NCBI RefSeq assembly: GCF_022200785.1
Contig: NZ_CP087585.1
Location: 3,844,001-3,908,000, forward strand
DNA: 64,000 nt
Reading direction: 5' to 3'
Source: Pedobacter mucosus
GTDB taxonomy: Bacteria; Bacteroidota; Bacteroidia; Sphingobacteriales; Sphingobacteriaceae
Positions 25,802 through 35,337 of the stretch are shown here, piece by piece. Within the stretch, counting starts at the first letter, position 1; each line of letters begins with the position of its first letter. The notes beneath the pieces are model-generated. The model did not search any database. It saw only the letters and a program-made list of their open reading frames with translations, and was not told where the DNA came from. The position numbers and the translations under genes are program-made.

Positions 25802-26988
25802 TCTTTCTTGTTATTTTCGTTATACTGCTTATCACTCTGCTTTAACCGTTCTGCACCATCACTTTTTGTATCGAACAAAACATGAATTACATAATTTTGA
25901 TAGGGGTTAAAGGCGATTGCGCCAGGTGATTCTAAGAAATAAGATCGCCCGTAGAGAAAGGTAAAAGCACATATAGAGGCGAACACTAACATTTTGCTTA
26001 GCTTTTCCTGATACACCACAATTAAGTAAGGCAATAGCGTAATGTTTGAAATTAAAAAGTAAAACCGATAACGATTACTAATCTCAATAAATTCATAGAA
26101 CACGAAAAATACAATCAGATTGACCATAAATAAATTAAAGAAAATATTAAAATATTTATAGTCGGCCAATGCTTTCCGCTTGCTTAAGTAAATTGCAAAT
26201 AAGATGATATTAATTAAGGTACCAACGGTAAGTGATCTATTTGCACCGTAAGAACTTGAATTGAGGTACACTTTGATGATTGCGCCATTGGCACCGCCTA
26301 TAATATTGGCCGTAATTGTTAAAAGCCCCGCCATCCACTTAATCTGAAAAAAGAACATCAATAGGGTAACGAAAAAAACAATAATATAGGCTCGATTTGA
26401 AAATGACCTATGAATAATAAAGTAAAGTGGAACCAGTAGAACTGAAGATCGATGGAACAAGAAGGCAATAACCATCACCGCTAAAAACCGCCAAAATTTT
26501 CGTTCAAAAACAAAATTAAGCGATGAAAAAAACAGCAATACGGCAACGCCTTGTCTGGTTGCAATCATATCAAGAAAAAAAAACATGGAGGTATAATAGA
26601 TTAACAATCCCACCAAAGGATAAATGGTATATTTTTTTAAGGCTTTATAAAGTAATACAGAGTTAATTAAAGCAATGATAAAAAAGACAACCTGCACGTT
26701 GCCTCCTAAAGTTTTAACCAGCGAGTTAATTAACTTATAGGCCGGCTCCATATAACTTCTATTGTAAATCAACGCTTTGCCTTCTAACACAAGAGGAAGC
26801 GTTTCAATCTGATTGAAAAACACCGTATAAGTAGTCCAATCTCCACCGGTTTCGAATCTTAACCCGGCTGTTATAAATAAAATTAATATTCCTACGGCAA
26901 ATAAAATAACCTTGTAAACGCCATCAATGGAAGTGATTTCTAAGAAACTAAATCCAATTAAGATCAGGAAGATGATGGCATAAAACAT
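25798..26988 (-). CDS. EpsG/Wzy-type polysaccharide polymerase
   Basis: Integral membrane protein of 396 residues with roughly ten to twelve hydrophobic helices and a short charged C-terminal tail. TAGLRFETGGDWTTYTVFF near residues 40-60 and the following periplasmic loop (SYMEPAYKLINSLVK) match the EpsG family, the Wzy-like polymerases of many Bacteroidota and Firmicutes clusters. It would join undecaprenyl-linked repeat units at the periplasmic face. It is the only polymerase candidate in the locus and lies in the same operon as the Wzx flippase, supporting a Wzx/Wzy mechanism. Confidence 0.85.
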   Translation of the reverse strand: MFYAIIFLILIGFSFLEITSIDGVYKVILFAVGILILFITAGLRFETGGDWTTYTVFFNQIETLPLVLEGKALIYNRSYMEPAYKLINSLVKTLGGNVQVVFFIIALINSVLLYKALKKYTIYPLVGLLIYYTSMFFFLDMIATRQGVAVLLFFSSLNFVFERKFWRFLAVMVIAFLFHRSSVLLVPLYFIIHRSFSNRAYIIVFFVTLLMFFFQIKWMAGLLTITANIIGGANGAIIKVYLNSSSYGANRSLTVGTLINIILFAIYLSKRKALADYKYFNIFFNLFMVNLIVFFVFYEFIEISNRYRFYFLISNITLLPYLIVVYQEKLSKMLVFASICAFTFLYGRSYFLESPGAIAFNPYQNYVIHVLFDTKSDGAERLKQSDKQYNENNKKE

Positions 26989-26990
26989 TT

Positions 26991-27734
26991 TTACTTAGCT
27001 AAGGCAGTTCTGATGTTTATAAAAGTAAGCATTAAATTCTTTTTCAGCTTCGAAATCAAACCATACTTAGCCCGGATCTGTAGGGTTTCCAGTAGCGCAA
27101 TTTTGTTTGATGAAATGCCCCCTTCATAAAAATTTGCCAGTATGGATTCGATAAACAAAAACTTTGCACCCTGTTGCCTAAGCCTAAGCATAAAATCATA
27201 ATCTGAGGAGGATTTGTAATCCAGACTAAATGAGCCATATTGGTTATAGGCTTTTTTCGTAACAAAGCAAGTTGGATGCTGGATCATCCCAGTAGGTAAA
27301 AAAGTACTTGAATTGCCTATAATCCGTTCTAGTTTTTTATCTATAGAGAATACCCGCAGTACCGCATGATAAACGGCAAACTCCGGCTTTTGCAGGTAAG
27401 TTTCAACAACCTTTTGTATCGCATGAGCTTCGTAAAAATCGCCACTGTTTATAATACCGATTAATGATCCTGTAGCAAGCGCCAGGCCTTTATTCATCGC
27501 ATCGTAAATCCCTTGATCTGGCTCAGAAATAAATTGAGTAATGTGGCCAGCATATTTTTTAATGGTTTCGACGGTACCATCAGTTGAGCCTCCATCAATG
27601 ATAATATATTCGATCTGCTTATAGGATTGTTCGATAACACTTCGCATCGTTTTCTCGATACCAGACTGGTTATTGTAAACAACGGTGATGATGGAAACAA
27701 GCGGTTGGCTATTTTTATCGGTTCCAAATGCCAT
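26991..27734 (-). CDS. Family 2 glycosyltransferase (WcaA-like)
   Basis: GT-A glycosyltransferase. I choose the ATG at 27732-27734, giving 247 residues beginning MAFGTDKNSQPLVSIITVVYN. An upstream in-frame ATG at 27791 would extend it 19 residues deeper into the flippase gene. Motifs are YIIIDGGSTDGT, the segment SEPDQGIYDAMNKGLALATG, and IINSGDFYE in the position of the DxD. The pattern DQGIYDAMNKG is typical of the WcaA/colanic-acid type. The overlap with wzx is about 20 bp with the chosen start. Donor unknown. Confidence 0.88.
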   Translation of the reverse strand: MAFGTDKNSQPLVSIITVVYNNQSGIEKTMRSVIEQSYKQIEYIIIDGGSTDGTVETIKKYAGHITQFISEPDQGIYDAMNKGLALATGSLIGIINSGDFYEAHAIQKVVETYLQKPEFAVYHAVLRVFSIDKKLERIIGNSSTFLPTGMIQHPTCFVTKKAYNQYGSFSLDYKSSSDYDFMLRLRQQGAKFLFIESILANFYEGGISSNKIALLETLQIRAKYGLISKLKKNLMLTFINIRTALAK

Positions 27735-29073
27735 AGGCTTTTTTATTAATAATTTTACGATACTGTATGGTTTCAATGATGCCACAGACAATACATAAGA
27801 TGGTGGTTGCCAGCATTACACCGGTTGTGCCCCATAATTTACCCATAAATATACCCAATGGGATGTTTAATAAGCCAGCAGTTACAATAATGTACAACTC
27901 CAACTGTATTTTTCCAATACCATTTAAGTAAAAACAAAATATAGTACGGTAAGTATTAATTACGGTGAAAGCCAGAAGTACTGCTGATAAGCTAAAAGAT
28001 ATTTTGATTTTATCGCCCACCCATAATTTATAGACGTATGGAGAAGCAACCAGCATGATTAAACCAACAATAGCAACCAATACACAAAATTTTAATAAGC
28101 GGTTGATGGTAAGTTTAATCCAGGCATAATCCTCTTTGGCGTTGGCCTCTGTAAATGCTGGCCATATTGGTGCCATAACAATAGCAGAGATCATGGTAAT
28201 GACAGAAAAGAATTTAAAGGCAATGCTGTAAGCGGTTACTGCTTCGGGAGAAATTATATTGGTAATAATTAAGTTATCTGCATTATAGAAAAAAATCAGT
28301 CCCAGTTGAATTATAAAAAACTTAAGGCCGAGACTCATTAGATCTTTGATGTACTTCGTTTGAACCAGCCTAAAAGAAGGTGAAAATTCTTTATACGGGC
28401 CTTTATAAAGCACAATTGAAAATATAGTGAAAACAACCAAAGGACTTAAACTAATGGCTAAACCGAGGTAAAGTAAGGATCCTTTTGTGGTTAAGCTTAA
28501 CGTGTAGATAATGATCAAAGAAAGAATATTACCGATTAAGCCAATTAAAGAAGATATAAAAACATTTTGCTTCGCGGCAATAACCATATTTAGCAATTGA
28601 AGCACAAACTGTATGGCGAAGGCAGAAAACACCACCAATACCACTAAACTAAGTTGATGAGCAAGATGGGCTGGAGCATTTAATACTTTTGTCCAATCTA
28701 AAAAAGCATTTAATATAAAAAAGAAAATAAGTAGGCCCAGGCTGATCAAAATCAACATAAAATAAGTGGTGCTTACATATATTCGGCCCATTGCATAATC
28801 TTTTTGAGCAATGGTTTCTGCCAGTTTATTTTTTAAGCCATTACCAAAACCAATATCAAAAAAAGCGAACCAGGTAACAAACGAACTCATTGTAATCCAT
28901 ATCCCGAATTCCGTTGGATTAATATAATGAATGGTAATGGGCACCAATACAAGGGATATGATAATTGACAGGCCTTTTATTAAAAAAGTTGCGGCAATAT
29001 TCTTTTTTGCCAGAAGGGTACGTTCATGCCCACTGGTAAAAAAGTTTTTAATAATTAAGGCAATTTTATTCAT
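27715..29073 (-). CDS. Wzx-type polysaccharide flippase
   Basis: Oligosaccharide flippase of 452 residues in the MATE-like polysaccharide-transport family, with about 12-14 hydrophobic helices. The start LLAKKNIAATFLIKGLSIII and the segment NPTEFGIWITMSSFVTWFAFFDIGFGNGLKNKLAE are typical of Wzx proteins that move undecaprenyl-linked units across the inner membrane. The gene lies 6 bp behind the upstream unassigned protein and overlaps the following glycosyltransferase. With the EpsG-type polymerase, the WecA-like initiator and Wzz it makes a complete Wzx/Wzy assembly line. Confidence 0.93.
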   Translation of the reverse strand: MNKIALIIKNFFTSGHERTLLAKKNIAATFLIKGLSIIISLVLVPITIHYINPTEFGIWITMSSFVTWFAFFDIGFGNGLKNKLAETIAQKDYAMGRIYVSTTYFMLILISLGLLIFFFILNAFLDWTKVLNAPAHLAHQLSLVVLVVFSAFAIQFVLQLLNMVIAAKQNVFISSLIGLIGNILSLIIIYTLSLTTKGSLLYLGLAISLSPLVVFTIFSIVLYKGPYKEFSPSFRLVQTKYIKDLMSLGLKFFIIQLGLIFFYNADNLIITNIISPEAVTAYSIAFKFFSVITMISAIVMAPIWPAFTEANAKEDYAWIKLTINRLLKFCVLVAIVGLIMLVASPYVYKLWVGDKIKISFSLSAVLLAFTVINTYRTIFCFYLNGIGKIQLELYIIVTAGLLNIPLGIFMGKLWGTTGVMLATTILCIVCGIIETIQYRKIINKKAYGIWNR

Positions 29074-29078
29074 GATGA

Positions 29079-29843
29079 TTAACCCTGCAAAAATGTCTTA
29101 ATTACCCAATCTAAAGCTAAATAATTCACCTTTACTACCTTGTATATAATATTCCTTCTGAGCCAGAAATAATAGTTGTTGGTTCGGTGCTGTATATTTT
29201 CAGTGCCCGAAATTCCCAATAACCTTGGATAGGCACAAAGTAATGCAAACTTATTTCCATCAGCTATATATTTTAAGAAGGTGGTTGCCAAAACATGTTC
29301 AAAATAGATGCCTTTAGAATCATTCATCAATTCATGATTAGCCATTAAATAATTTTCTATAAAATGCTGATCAAAAATAAAAATGCCTGAAAATGCTTTC
29401 AACTGCCCTTTGAAATACATGGCACGGCATAAAATGTTATCATTTTTCGCTACAGATTTAATAAACACTTTGATATTGAAAACCTTGTAACGGCCTGTAA
29501 CTTTTATAATTTTTGTATTCGGGTTAATAAATTTGGAATGAAGTACAGCATGATGTATGGATTCTAATTCTCCATATCCTTTACCAAAGGTTTTAGGAAA
29601 TTGATTCCCATCAAAAGAAAGTAATTCAATTCTTCCGCTATTTAGTATTTCAGCTGGAAGTGCATTTGTAAAATCATGATTGGTGTTTTCGGCAATAATT
29701 ATTGGAAGTTGCGTTTCGTTAAAATAAAATTTGATCGCTTCAATATAATGAAGCGCTCTGATTTCAACATCTTGCAAATTTGTGAAAACCATACCTTTAA
29801 CATTAACAGAAGCGGTTAAAAGTATTACTGCCTTAGCATTCAT
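29079..29843 (-). CDS. Unassigned polysaccharide-locus protein, possible glycosyltransferase
   Basis: A 254-residue cytoplasmic protein I cannot place in a family. It begins with a beta-strand and loop (KAVILLTASVNVKG), has LPIIIAENTN near residue 47 and FGKGYGELESIHHAV near 90. Then comes NTKIIKVTGRYKVFNIKVFI; a TGRY-type segment recurs in poorly characterised capsule-locus transferases. The fold order (strand, loop, strand, ENT, GE) looks GT-A-like, but no clear DxD is visible. It lies between the reductase and wzx genes with gaps of 6 and 5 bp, so it is certainly part of the operon. A sugar-modifying or transferase role is inferred from position only. Confidence 0.6.
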   Translation of the reverse strand: MNAKAVILLTASVNVKGMVFTNLQDVEIRALHYIEAIKFYFNETQLPIIIAENTNHDFTNALPAEILNSGRIELLSFDGNQFPKTFGKGYGELESIHHAVLHSKFINPNTKIIKVTGRYKVFNIKVFIKSVAKNDNILCRAMYFKGQLKAFSGIFIFDQHFIENYLMANHELMNDSKGIYFEHVLATTFLKYIADGNKFALLCAYPRLLGISGTENIQHRTNNYYFWLRRNIIYKVVKVNYLALDWVIKTFLQG

Positions 29844-29849
29844 ATTTAT

Positions 29850-30683
29850 TTAAGGATTAAGCTTCAACTCATATTGTTCTTTCAACATTTCATCGTAAGA
29901 GGGAAAGGCATACTTGAAATCTTTTCTGGTATTCAATAATGACTTATCGATCGCTTTTGATTCTTCCTTCTCCAGGTTTACTTGGTTAAGTTTATAATGC
30001 TTAATGATCAGCTCAAGCAGATCATGTTTAGAAATCTTATCATTGTTTGTAGCATGTACTAAACCGGTTAGGTTATTTTCTATACTAAAAACGATAAACT
30101 TTGCAAGTTCCAGCGTGGTTAATCCACTCCAAAAAGCTTTTGTATAGCCTGAAATACGACCATTTTGCTGCATCAACCAGCTGAATAATCCTTCTCCTAC
30201 TGCTTTTAATTCAGGTCCGATAATGGAGGTCCTGATGGTTAAGTCATTTTCATTATTCAGCTCGCCTAAAGCCTTACCTTTTCCATAAACATCATCAGCA
30301 TCGCGAAAATCAGTTTCAGTATAATTTCCTTTTGCTCCACTAAAAACACAATCCGTACTAAGGTGAATTACTTTAGCACCATATTCTTTCGTTAACCTGC
30401 TTAAAAAATGCGGTAAATAAGCGTTAATGTAAATGGAATTATCAGGATTATCTTTTGATCCTTTAATCAATATACCCACACAATTTACAATGATATCAGG
30501 CTGTTCTTTTGCGATGAGATCTTCAAGCGATTGCTTATTGGTTACATCACAAATGATGGTTTGCTCATTTAATTTAGTTTTAAAAGCAACGTTTATTAAA
30601 TGATAAGCGCCAGATTGCTCAAGGATGTGGTATACAACATGACCTGCCATTCCGGTTGATCCTAAAATCATTACCTTTTTCAT
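29850..30683 (-). CDS. RmlD-like nucleotide-sugar reductase
   Basis: SDR of 277 residues related to dTDP-4-dehydrorhamnose reductase. It has KVMILGSTGMAGHVVYHIL at the N terminus, IVNCVGILIKGS, LSTDCVFSGAKGNYTE and VYGKGKALGE (Tyr-x3-Lys). RmlD itself is at 40710-41570, so this paralogue probably serves another pathway. Its start overlaps the FnlA-like gene by 4 bp. In that pairing (WbjB-WbjC, FnlA-FnlB) the reductase acts on the 4-keto-6-deoxy intermediate on the way to UDP-L-FucNAc or UDP-L-PneNAc. It lacks the C-terminal cupin of CapF/WbjC. Function inferred from pairing. Confidence 0.75.
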   Translation of the reverse strand: MKKVMILGSTGMAGHVVYHILEQSGAYHLINVAFKTKLNEQTIICDVTNKQSLEDLIAKEQPDIIVNCVGILIKGSKDNPDNSIYINAYLPHFLSRLTKEYGAKVIHLSTDCVFSGAKGNYTETDFRDADDVYGKGKALGELNNENDLTIRTSIIGPELKAVGEGLFSWLMQQNGRISGYTKAFWSGLTTLELAKFIVFSIENNLTGLVHATNNDKISKHDLLELIIKHYKLNQVNLEKEESKAIDKSLLNTRKDFKYAFPSYDEMLKEQYELKLNP

Positions 30684-31693
30684 ATGGCTAATTCAGCTTG
30701 AATGAAATCCAACGAAAGTAGCAAATCCTTGGTTTGTTGAACATCTAATATATTTGTATTGTGCGAATGGTAATCTTCAAAATCAATGTATTTAGGTTCA
30801 CCATCTTCCAAAAATTTGGCGTAGTTCAAATCTCTTTTATCTGATCGGATTCGATAAAAATTCTCCAAGTCATCTGCATTCGCCATTTCTTCGCGGTTAC
30901 AAAGTGTTTCATAGAGTTTCTCTCCATGCCTGATTCCGATAATGTTGATCTCCGCACTGGAGTTAAAAATTTCTTTAAGTGATAAAGCGAGTGTATGAAT
31001 GGTAGCAGCAGGCGCTTTTTGAACAAAGATATCACCCGGATTGGCATTTTTAAATGCAAAATCAACAAGTTCTACGGAATCATTCAAAGACATCATAAAC
31101 CTGGTCATGCTAGGCTCTGTAATCGTTATTGCATTGCCAGATTTAATCTGTTTTATAAAAAGCGGTATCACAGATCCTCTGGAACCCATTACGTTTCCAT
31201 ACCGGGTAGCGCAAAACACCATGCCGTCATTTGGATTCAACAACCGGGATTTAGCCACCATCAGTTTTTCCATCATTGCTTTAGAAATACCCATGGCATT
31301 AATAGGATAAACTGCTTTATCGGTACTTAATACCACCAGCTTTTTAATTTTATTTCTATAAGCAGATTCAATTACGTTTTCTGCACCAAGTATGTTTGTT
31401 TTTACGGCTTCAAGCGGATAAAACTCACAAGACGGTACTTGTTTAAGTGCGGCTGCATGAAACACATAATCTACCCCAACCATCGCTTGGTTAACACTGT
31501 CATAATCCCTTATGTCGCCAATATGATATTTGATTTTTTGATTGTTATAATGCAACCTCATATCATCTTGCTTTTTCTCATCGCGGCTGAAAATACGGAT
31601 CTCTTTTATGTCGGTATTTAGAAACCTATTTAAAACAGCATTCCCAAATGATCCAGTTCCACCGGTAATAAGTAAAGTTTTATCTGTATACAT
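30680..31693 (-). CDS. UDP-GlcNAc 4,6-dehydratase/5-epimerase (FnlA/WbjB/CapE-like)
   Basis: Soluble SDR of 337 residues. LLITGGTGSFGNAVLNRFL opens the NAD fold. IRIFSRDEKKQDDMR, HAAALKQVPSCEFYP, LSTDKAVYPINAMGISKAMM and FVQKAPAATI are characteristic of the CapE/WbjB/FnlA group rather than the membrane WbpM group. The enzyme converts UDP-GlcNAc to a 4-keto-6-deoxy-L sugar. The classical third enzyme of the L-FucNAc pathway, the 2-epimerase WbjD/FnlC, is not in this window, so the end product may be a different L-6-deoxy-HexNAc or the epimerase may be elsewhere. It overlaps the reductase gene by 4 bp and follows wzz by 5 bp. Confidence 0.88.
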   Translation of the reverse strand: MYTDKTLLITGGTGSFGNAVLNRFLNTDIKEIRIFSRDEKKQDDMRLHYNNQKIKYHIGDIRDYDSVNQAMVGVDYVFHAAALKQVPSCEFYPLEAVKTNILGAENVIESAYRNKIKKLVVLSTDKAVYPINAMGISKAMMEKLMVAKSRLLNPNDGMVFCATRYGNVMGSRGSVIPLFIKQIKSGNAITITEPSMTRFMMSLNDSVELVDFAFKNANPGDIFVQKAPAATIHTLALSLKEIFNSSAEINIIGIRHGEKLYETLCNREEMANADDLENFYRIRSDKRDLNYAKFLEDGEPKYIDFEDYHSHNTNILDVQQTKDLLLSLDFIQAELAI

Positions 31694-31698
31694 AATAT

Positions 31699-32760
31699 TT
31701 AATGAAGTATTTCCTGATATAATTTTTTGGTTAGTAAGGAGATAACGATTAAAAATCCACCTAATATCATCCCGATAACTAAGCCTTTTGCTTTACCAAA
31801 CCGTGTTCTGTCTAAAGGTAAAACGGGTTGGTCAATTAATTGAATTAATGGTGTTTCCTTTCGCAAGGATACTTTCGACATTTCTAATGTTTTAACCAGT
31901 TCTGTTAAGATGGCTTTATTGGCCTCTGCATCAACTTGCCTTCTCTGTGAAGGCACCCTTAATATTTGTCGGGCAGGGTTAGGATCTGGATTAAAATCTG
32001 TAGCTGATGCAATACCAGAAATTGCCCTATTGAGTTCATACCTCACCGAATCGGTTTGATGCTGTAAAACATTGATGTTGGATAACGATTTCTTTGTTTT
32101 GGTAACCACATAAAAATCGTTTACATTTTTAACAATCAGGTCGTTAAAAGCTTTGGCGAACAATTCATCATTCGATTTAACCTGCACTTTAATGATGCTT
32201 AATAATTTATCAGGCTTGGTTACCGTTAACATCGACTTATTTATATCCTTGGCGATAGCCGTTAAAATACTATCCTGCACCAAGCTCAGATTAGTCGTTT
32301 TATTGAAGCTTAGATTTTGAAGACTTGGGATTTTCGACCAATTTTTTCGTAAATCATTGCTATTGATATACCTGTTGACTAATAACTCATTTTTACCATC
32401 AAAAGGATACTCACTTAAAAGGGTTTTCACCAACATCGTTCTGGAAATATAAAGTTCCAGAATGTTCTCTCCGGAAAATAATCCATTCTCGCCACCTCCG
32501 CCAATATCGATACCAATTAAAGATGCCATCCCTGCATACTGACCCAAGCCACCTTTTGCACCATCTTCTAAAACAAATGTTGATTCAGCAGTATAGATTG
32601 GCTTCCACATCACTGCATAAACAATTCCTAGTGCCCCACCTAAAATGGTAAATGTTAAAATAATTAACCATTTAGATAAAAGATACTTAAACCAATCTAC
32701 TAATTTTTCAACAACAGCTTTTACAGAGATGTTAGTCTGTTGGTTTTGCGCTAAGCCCAT
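31699..32760 (-). CDS. Wzz-type chain-length determinant without kinase domain
   Basis: Inner-membrane polysaccharide co-polymerase of 353 residues. The first membrane helix is at about residues 33-52 (KWLIILTFTILGGALGIVYA). The periplasmic Wzz region follows (YTAESTFVLEDGAKGGLGQYAG), then a long helical part. The proline-containing segment IDQPVLPLDRTRFGK precedes the second helix, GLVIGMILGGFLIVISLLT (about 326-345). It ends shortly after, so it lacks the tyrosine-kinase domain of the protein at the window's left edge. It lies directly behind the multi-SLBB export protein and would set chain length for the operon's polymer. Confidence 0.88.
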   Translation of the reverse strand: MGLAQNQQTNISVKAVVEKLVDWFKYLLSKWLIILTFTILGGALGIVYAVMWKPIYTAESTFVLEDGAKGGLGQYAGMASLIGIDIGGGGENGLFSGENILELYISRTMLVKTLLSEYPFDGKNELLVNRYINSNDLRKNWSKIPSLQNLSFNKTTNLSLVQDSILTAIAKDINKSMLTVTKPDKLLSIIKVQVKSNDELFAKAFNDLIVKNVNDFYVVTKTKKSLSNINVLQHQTDSVRYELNRAISGIASATDFNPDPNPARQILRVPSQRRQVDAEANKAILTELVKTLEMSKVSLRKETPLIQLIDQPVLPLDRTRFGKAKGLVIGMILGGFLIVISLLTKKLYQEILH

Positions 32761-32787
32761 ATTTTGAAATTATACCTTTAAACTGGC

Positions 32788-35337
32788 TTATCTAAAAAGT
32801 GTTAAAACAATAGCAGCTAAAGAAGCTACAGCGGTTGAAATTCCTATAATACCCTGTGTGCTTAATTTCTCCCGCTCTGCTCGTTTTGGAATAAAAATTT
32901 CTGCTCCCGGTCTAACCTGTGGATAATTGTTGAAGAGTAAAAATTTCTTCGCAGCCGCAACTGATCCATTAGAATACACAATATAGGCGCCTTTTCGATA
33001 AGCGTTGTAATTGTACCCACCTGCACCACTAATATAACTTGAAAAGCTTTTACCCTTTACATAAATAATGCTATTCGGCTTTAGTACTTCGCCTGTAATC
33101 CGGATGGTTTGAAGCTCTTTTGGCACCCTGATTACATCGCCATCTTCTATAATTAAATCGTTCCGAGATAAGGGCTTTTTTAATATTAACTGAAGATTAA
33201 TACCAACCATATCACTTCTTAAAATTTGCATGTCCTGATCTAAACTCGAAGTATCTTTTGCCCCTGATTGCTTTAAACGCTGAAGGTTTATAAATTTATC
33301 CCTTTCTTCTTTTCTACGTTCCAAACTATCTAGCGCTTTCGAATCTGCACTGCCTGTTCGCTTTAAAGATGCTCCTTCAACATAAGCTAGCGGACTTAAT
33401 CCACCTGCCCTTTTGATAATGTCTGAAATCCGCTCATCTTTTTTAGCGATGGTATAAGTTCCTGGGTAAAGCACTTCACCTTCAACTTTAACTTGGCGTT
33501 GTATATGGTAACTTTCTGATGTACGGATGGAAACAATATCGAAAGGCTTCAAAGTAAAGCCCTTATCCATAATCTTTAAATTTGGATCAACATTAACTGT
33601 AAATACCTCGGCCGTTTGTGCTGACACAGACATAATATCGCTGTTTTTTATCCTTCTGGAAATCTCTATGCGATTGGGAGTGGCGCCTTCTTTAAAACCA
33701 CCAGCCATTTGAATAAGGGATTCCAGGCTCATTTCCTCACCATATTTAAAGATTCCTGGATACCTAACTTCGCCCTGGATAGTCACTTTATATTCTTCAC
33801 GCAAGTCGAATATAGATTTAATGGTTACCTTATCTTCCCTTTGCAATTTAACATCAGGATCAGTACCTGCAATAATTTTAGCAACATCAAAAGATAGCAA
33901 AGCCAAACTATTATCAGCGTTTAATCTTGTAATATAGCCTCGATTTAAAAACGCATCCTCCTTTAATCCATCAGCTTTTGCAATAAGGTTTTTTAACGTT
34001 AAACCATTATCCAATTCGTATGGACCTGGTCTGAATACTGCTCCAAAAATTTCAACGCGGTTTTCAAAACGATCCAGAATATCTTCAATTACATATTTAT
34101 CGCCATTTTTTGGGATATAACTTTTAAAATCACCTTCTTCAACATCAATAATTTTTCTTTCTTTATTGGTATTCTGCAGCACCTTAACCTGAGCAGAATA
34201 AGCGCCTGGCCCAAAGCCGCCAGCAAAACGAATTGCATCTTCGAGAACTTCGCCTTTAACCATTTCATATAATGCTGGGCGTTTTACTTGTCCGGCAACT
34301 TCAATTCGGGTATCATAAACTGGAACATTAATTACATCCTGATCTTGCAAACGAACATTGCTAGTTTGAATTCCGTTTAATAGCAAGTCGTAAACATCAA
34401 ATGTTCTTACCACTTTATTATTTCTAATCAACTGGATTTTACGAAAGGAGCCATTCTGGTTAGGGCCACCCGTTTCATATAACACATTAAAGATCGAATA
34501 GAGCGATGGAACTGTAAAAGACCCTCCCTTTACAACCTCCCCAATAACAGTAACTTTTATACTTCTGATGTTTCCTAAGTTGATGGCAACATTGGTTCGT
34601 CCACTTCTAATGCCAGGATAAGTACCCGCTAAGTTTGATCGAATTTTTGATGTGGCCTGTTCGATGGTTAAGCCACCAACAGCTATAATCCCAGCGTATT
34701 TAACCCTGATCGTACCATCCGGACTCACCTTAAGCGTATAACTTGCTTCATTATCACCGGTTATATCAACCAATAGCTCATCATCCGGACCAATTACATA
34801 ACCTTTTGGCGTGGCCATCCGTAAATTAGGTTCAAATGTTTTATTTTCATTTGTAAAAAGCGCTTCACCAAAAATCTTCGGTTTTAAACCTTCGAAAAGT
34901 AATTTAGTTTCGTCGCGTTTTTCCTGATCTAGTGTTTTTCTATCTTTAATCAGCTCGTCATTCGACACATTATTATTTGATTTATTTCGGCTGGTATCTC
35001 GACCCATATAGGATCTTGACCGATCTAAATCAGCTGTGCTTTTGGTTATATTATTTCCAGTTTTTTGATTAGTAGATGATTCCTCTTTACGAATTTTTTC
35101 TACTCTTAGTCTTAATTTCTGAATTTCAGTAGAGCTCATTCCTTGTGCCGCAGCCATTTGCTCAAGCTGTATATCATTATAACCTATAGATTCTGCCCTT
35201 TGGATAAGCTGTCTTATTTGGGTATCAGTAAGGTCATCTACCTTTACATCAGCATAATTGGTTTGAGAAAAAGCATTAATAGAGATAAATAGGGCGCAAA
35301 CAAATAACATTGTTAGCCTTAATGTTTTAAAGTTCAT
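32788..35337 (-). CDS. Large polysaccharide export protein with multiple SLBB domains
   Basis: OPX-family protein of 849 residues, more than twice the size of Wza. A Sec signal peptide (MLFVCALFISINAFSQ) is present and no lipobox. Residues 30-150 are charged and coiled-coil-like. A Poly_export domain begins near 175 (GYVIGPDDELLVDITGDNEA). About six SLBB-like repeats follow, each opening with a V-x-G-x-V pattern (VTVIGEVVKGG, IEVAGQVKRPA, VEIFGAVFRPG, VTIQGEVRYPG, VKVEGEVLYPG, IRITGEVLKPN). It ends with a hydrophobic helix (STAVASLAAIVLTLF). It heads the 14-gene operon with Wzz next. Similar multi-SLBB proteins occur in other Bacteroidota EPS loci. Its role as the periplasm-spanning export conduit is inferred. 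Confidence 0.9.
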   Translation of the reverse strand: MNFKTLRLTMLFVCALFISINAFSQTNYADVKVDDLTDTQIRQLIQRAESIGYNDIQLEQMAAAQGMSSTEIQKLRLRVEKIRKEESSTNQKTGNNITKSTADLDRSRSYMGRDTSRNKSNNNVSNDELIKDRKTLDQEKRDETKLLFEGLKPKIFGEALFTNENKTFEPNLRMATPKGYVIGPDDELLVDITGDNEASYTLKVSPDGTIRVKYAGIIAVGGLTIEQATSKIRSNLAGTYPGIRSGRTNVAINLGNIRSIKVTVIGEVVKGGSFTVPSLYSIFNVLYETGGPNQNGSFRKIQLIRNNKVVRTFDVYDLLLNGIQTSNVRLQDQDVINVPVYDTRIEVAGQVKRPALYEMVKGEVLEDAIRFAGGFGPGAYSAQVKVLQNTNKERKIIDVEEGDFKSYIPKNGDKYVIEDILDRFENRVEIFGAVFRPGPYELDNGLTLKNLIAKADGLKEDAFLNRGYITRLNADNSLALLSFDVAKIIAGTDPDVKLQREDKVTIKSIFDLREEYKVTIQGEVRYPGIFKYGEEMSLESLIQMAGGFKEGATPNRIEISRRIKNSDIMSVSAQTAEVFTVNVDPNLKIMDKGFTLKPFDIVSIRTSESYHIQRQVKVEGEVLYPGTYTIAKKDERISDIIKRAGGLSPLAYVEGASLKRTGSADSKALDSLERRKEERDKFINLQRLKQSGAKDTSSLDQDMQILRSDMVGINLQLILKKPLSRNDLIIEDGDVIRVPKELQTIRITGEVLKPNSIIYVKGKSFSSYISGAGGYNYNAYRKGAYIVYSNGSVAAAKKFLLFNNYPQVRPGAEIFIPKRAEREKLSTQGIIGISTAVASLAAIVLTLFR

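Noticed and set aside
31041..31330. Plus-strand frames of 89 and 111 codons opposite the FnlA-like gene
   Set aside because: Antisense shadows of a clearly conserved SDR coding sequence.
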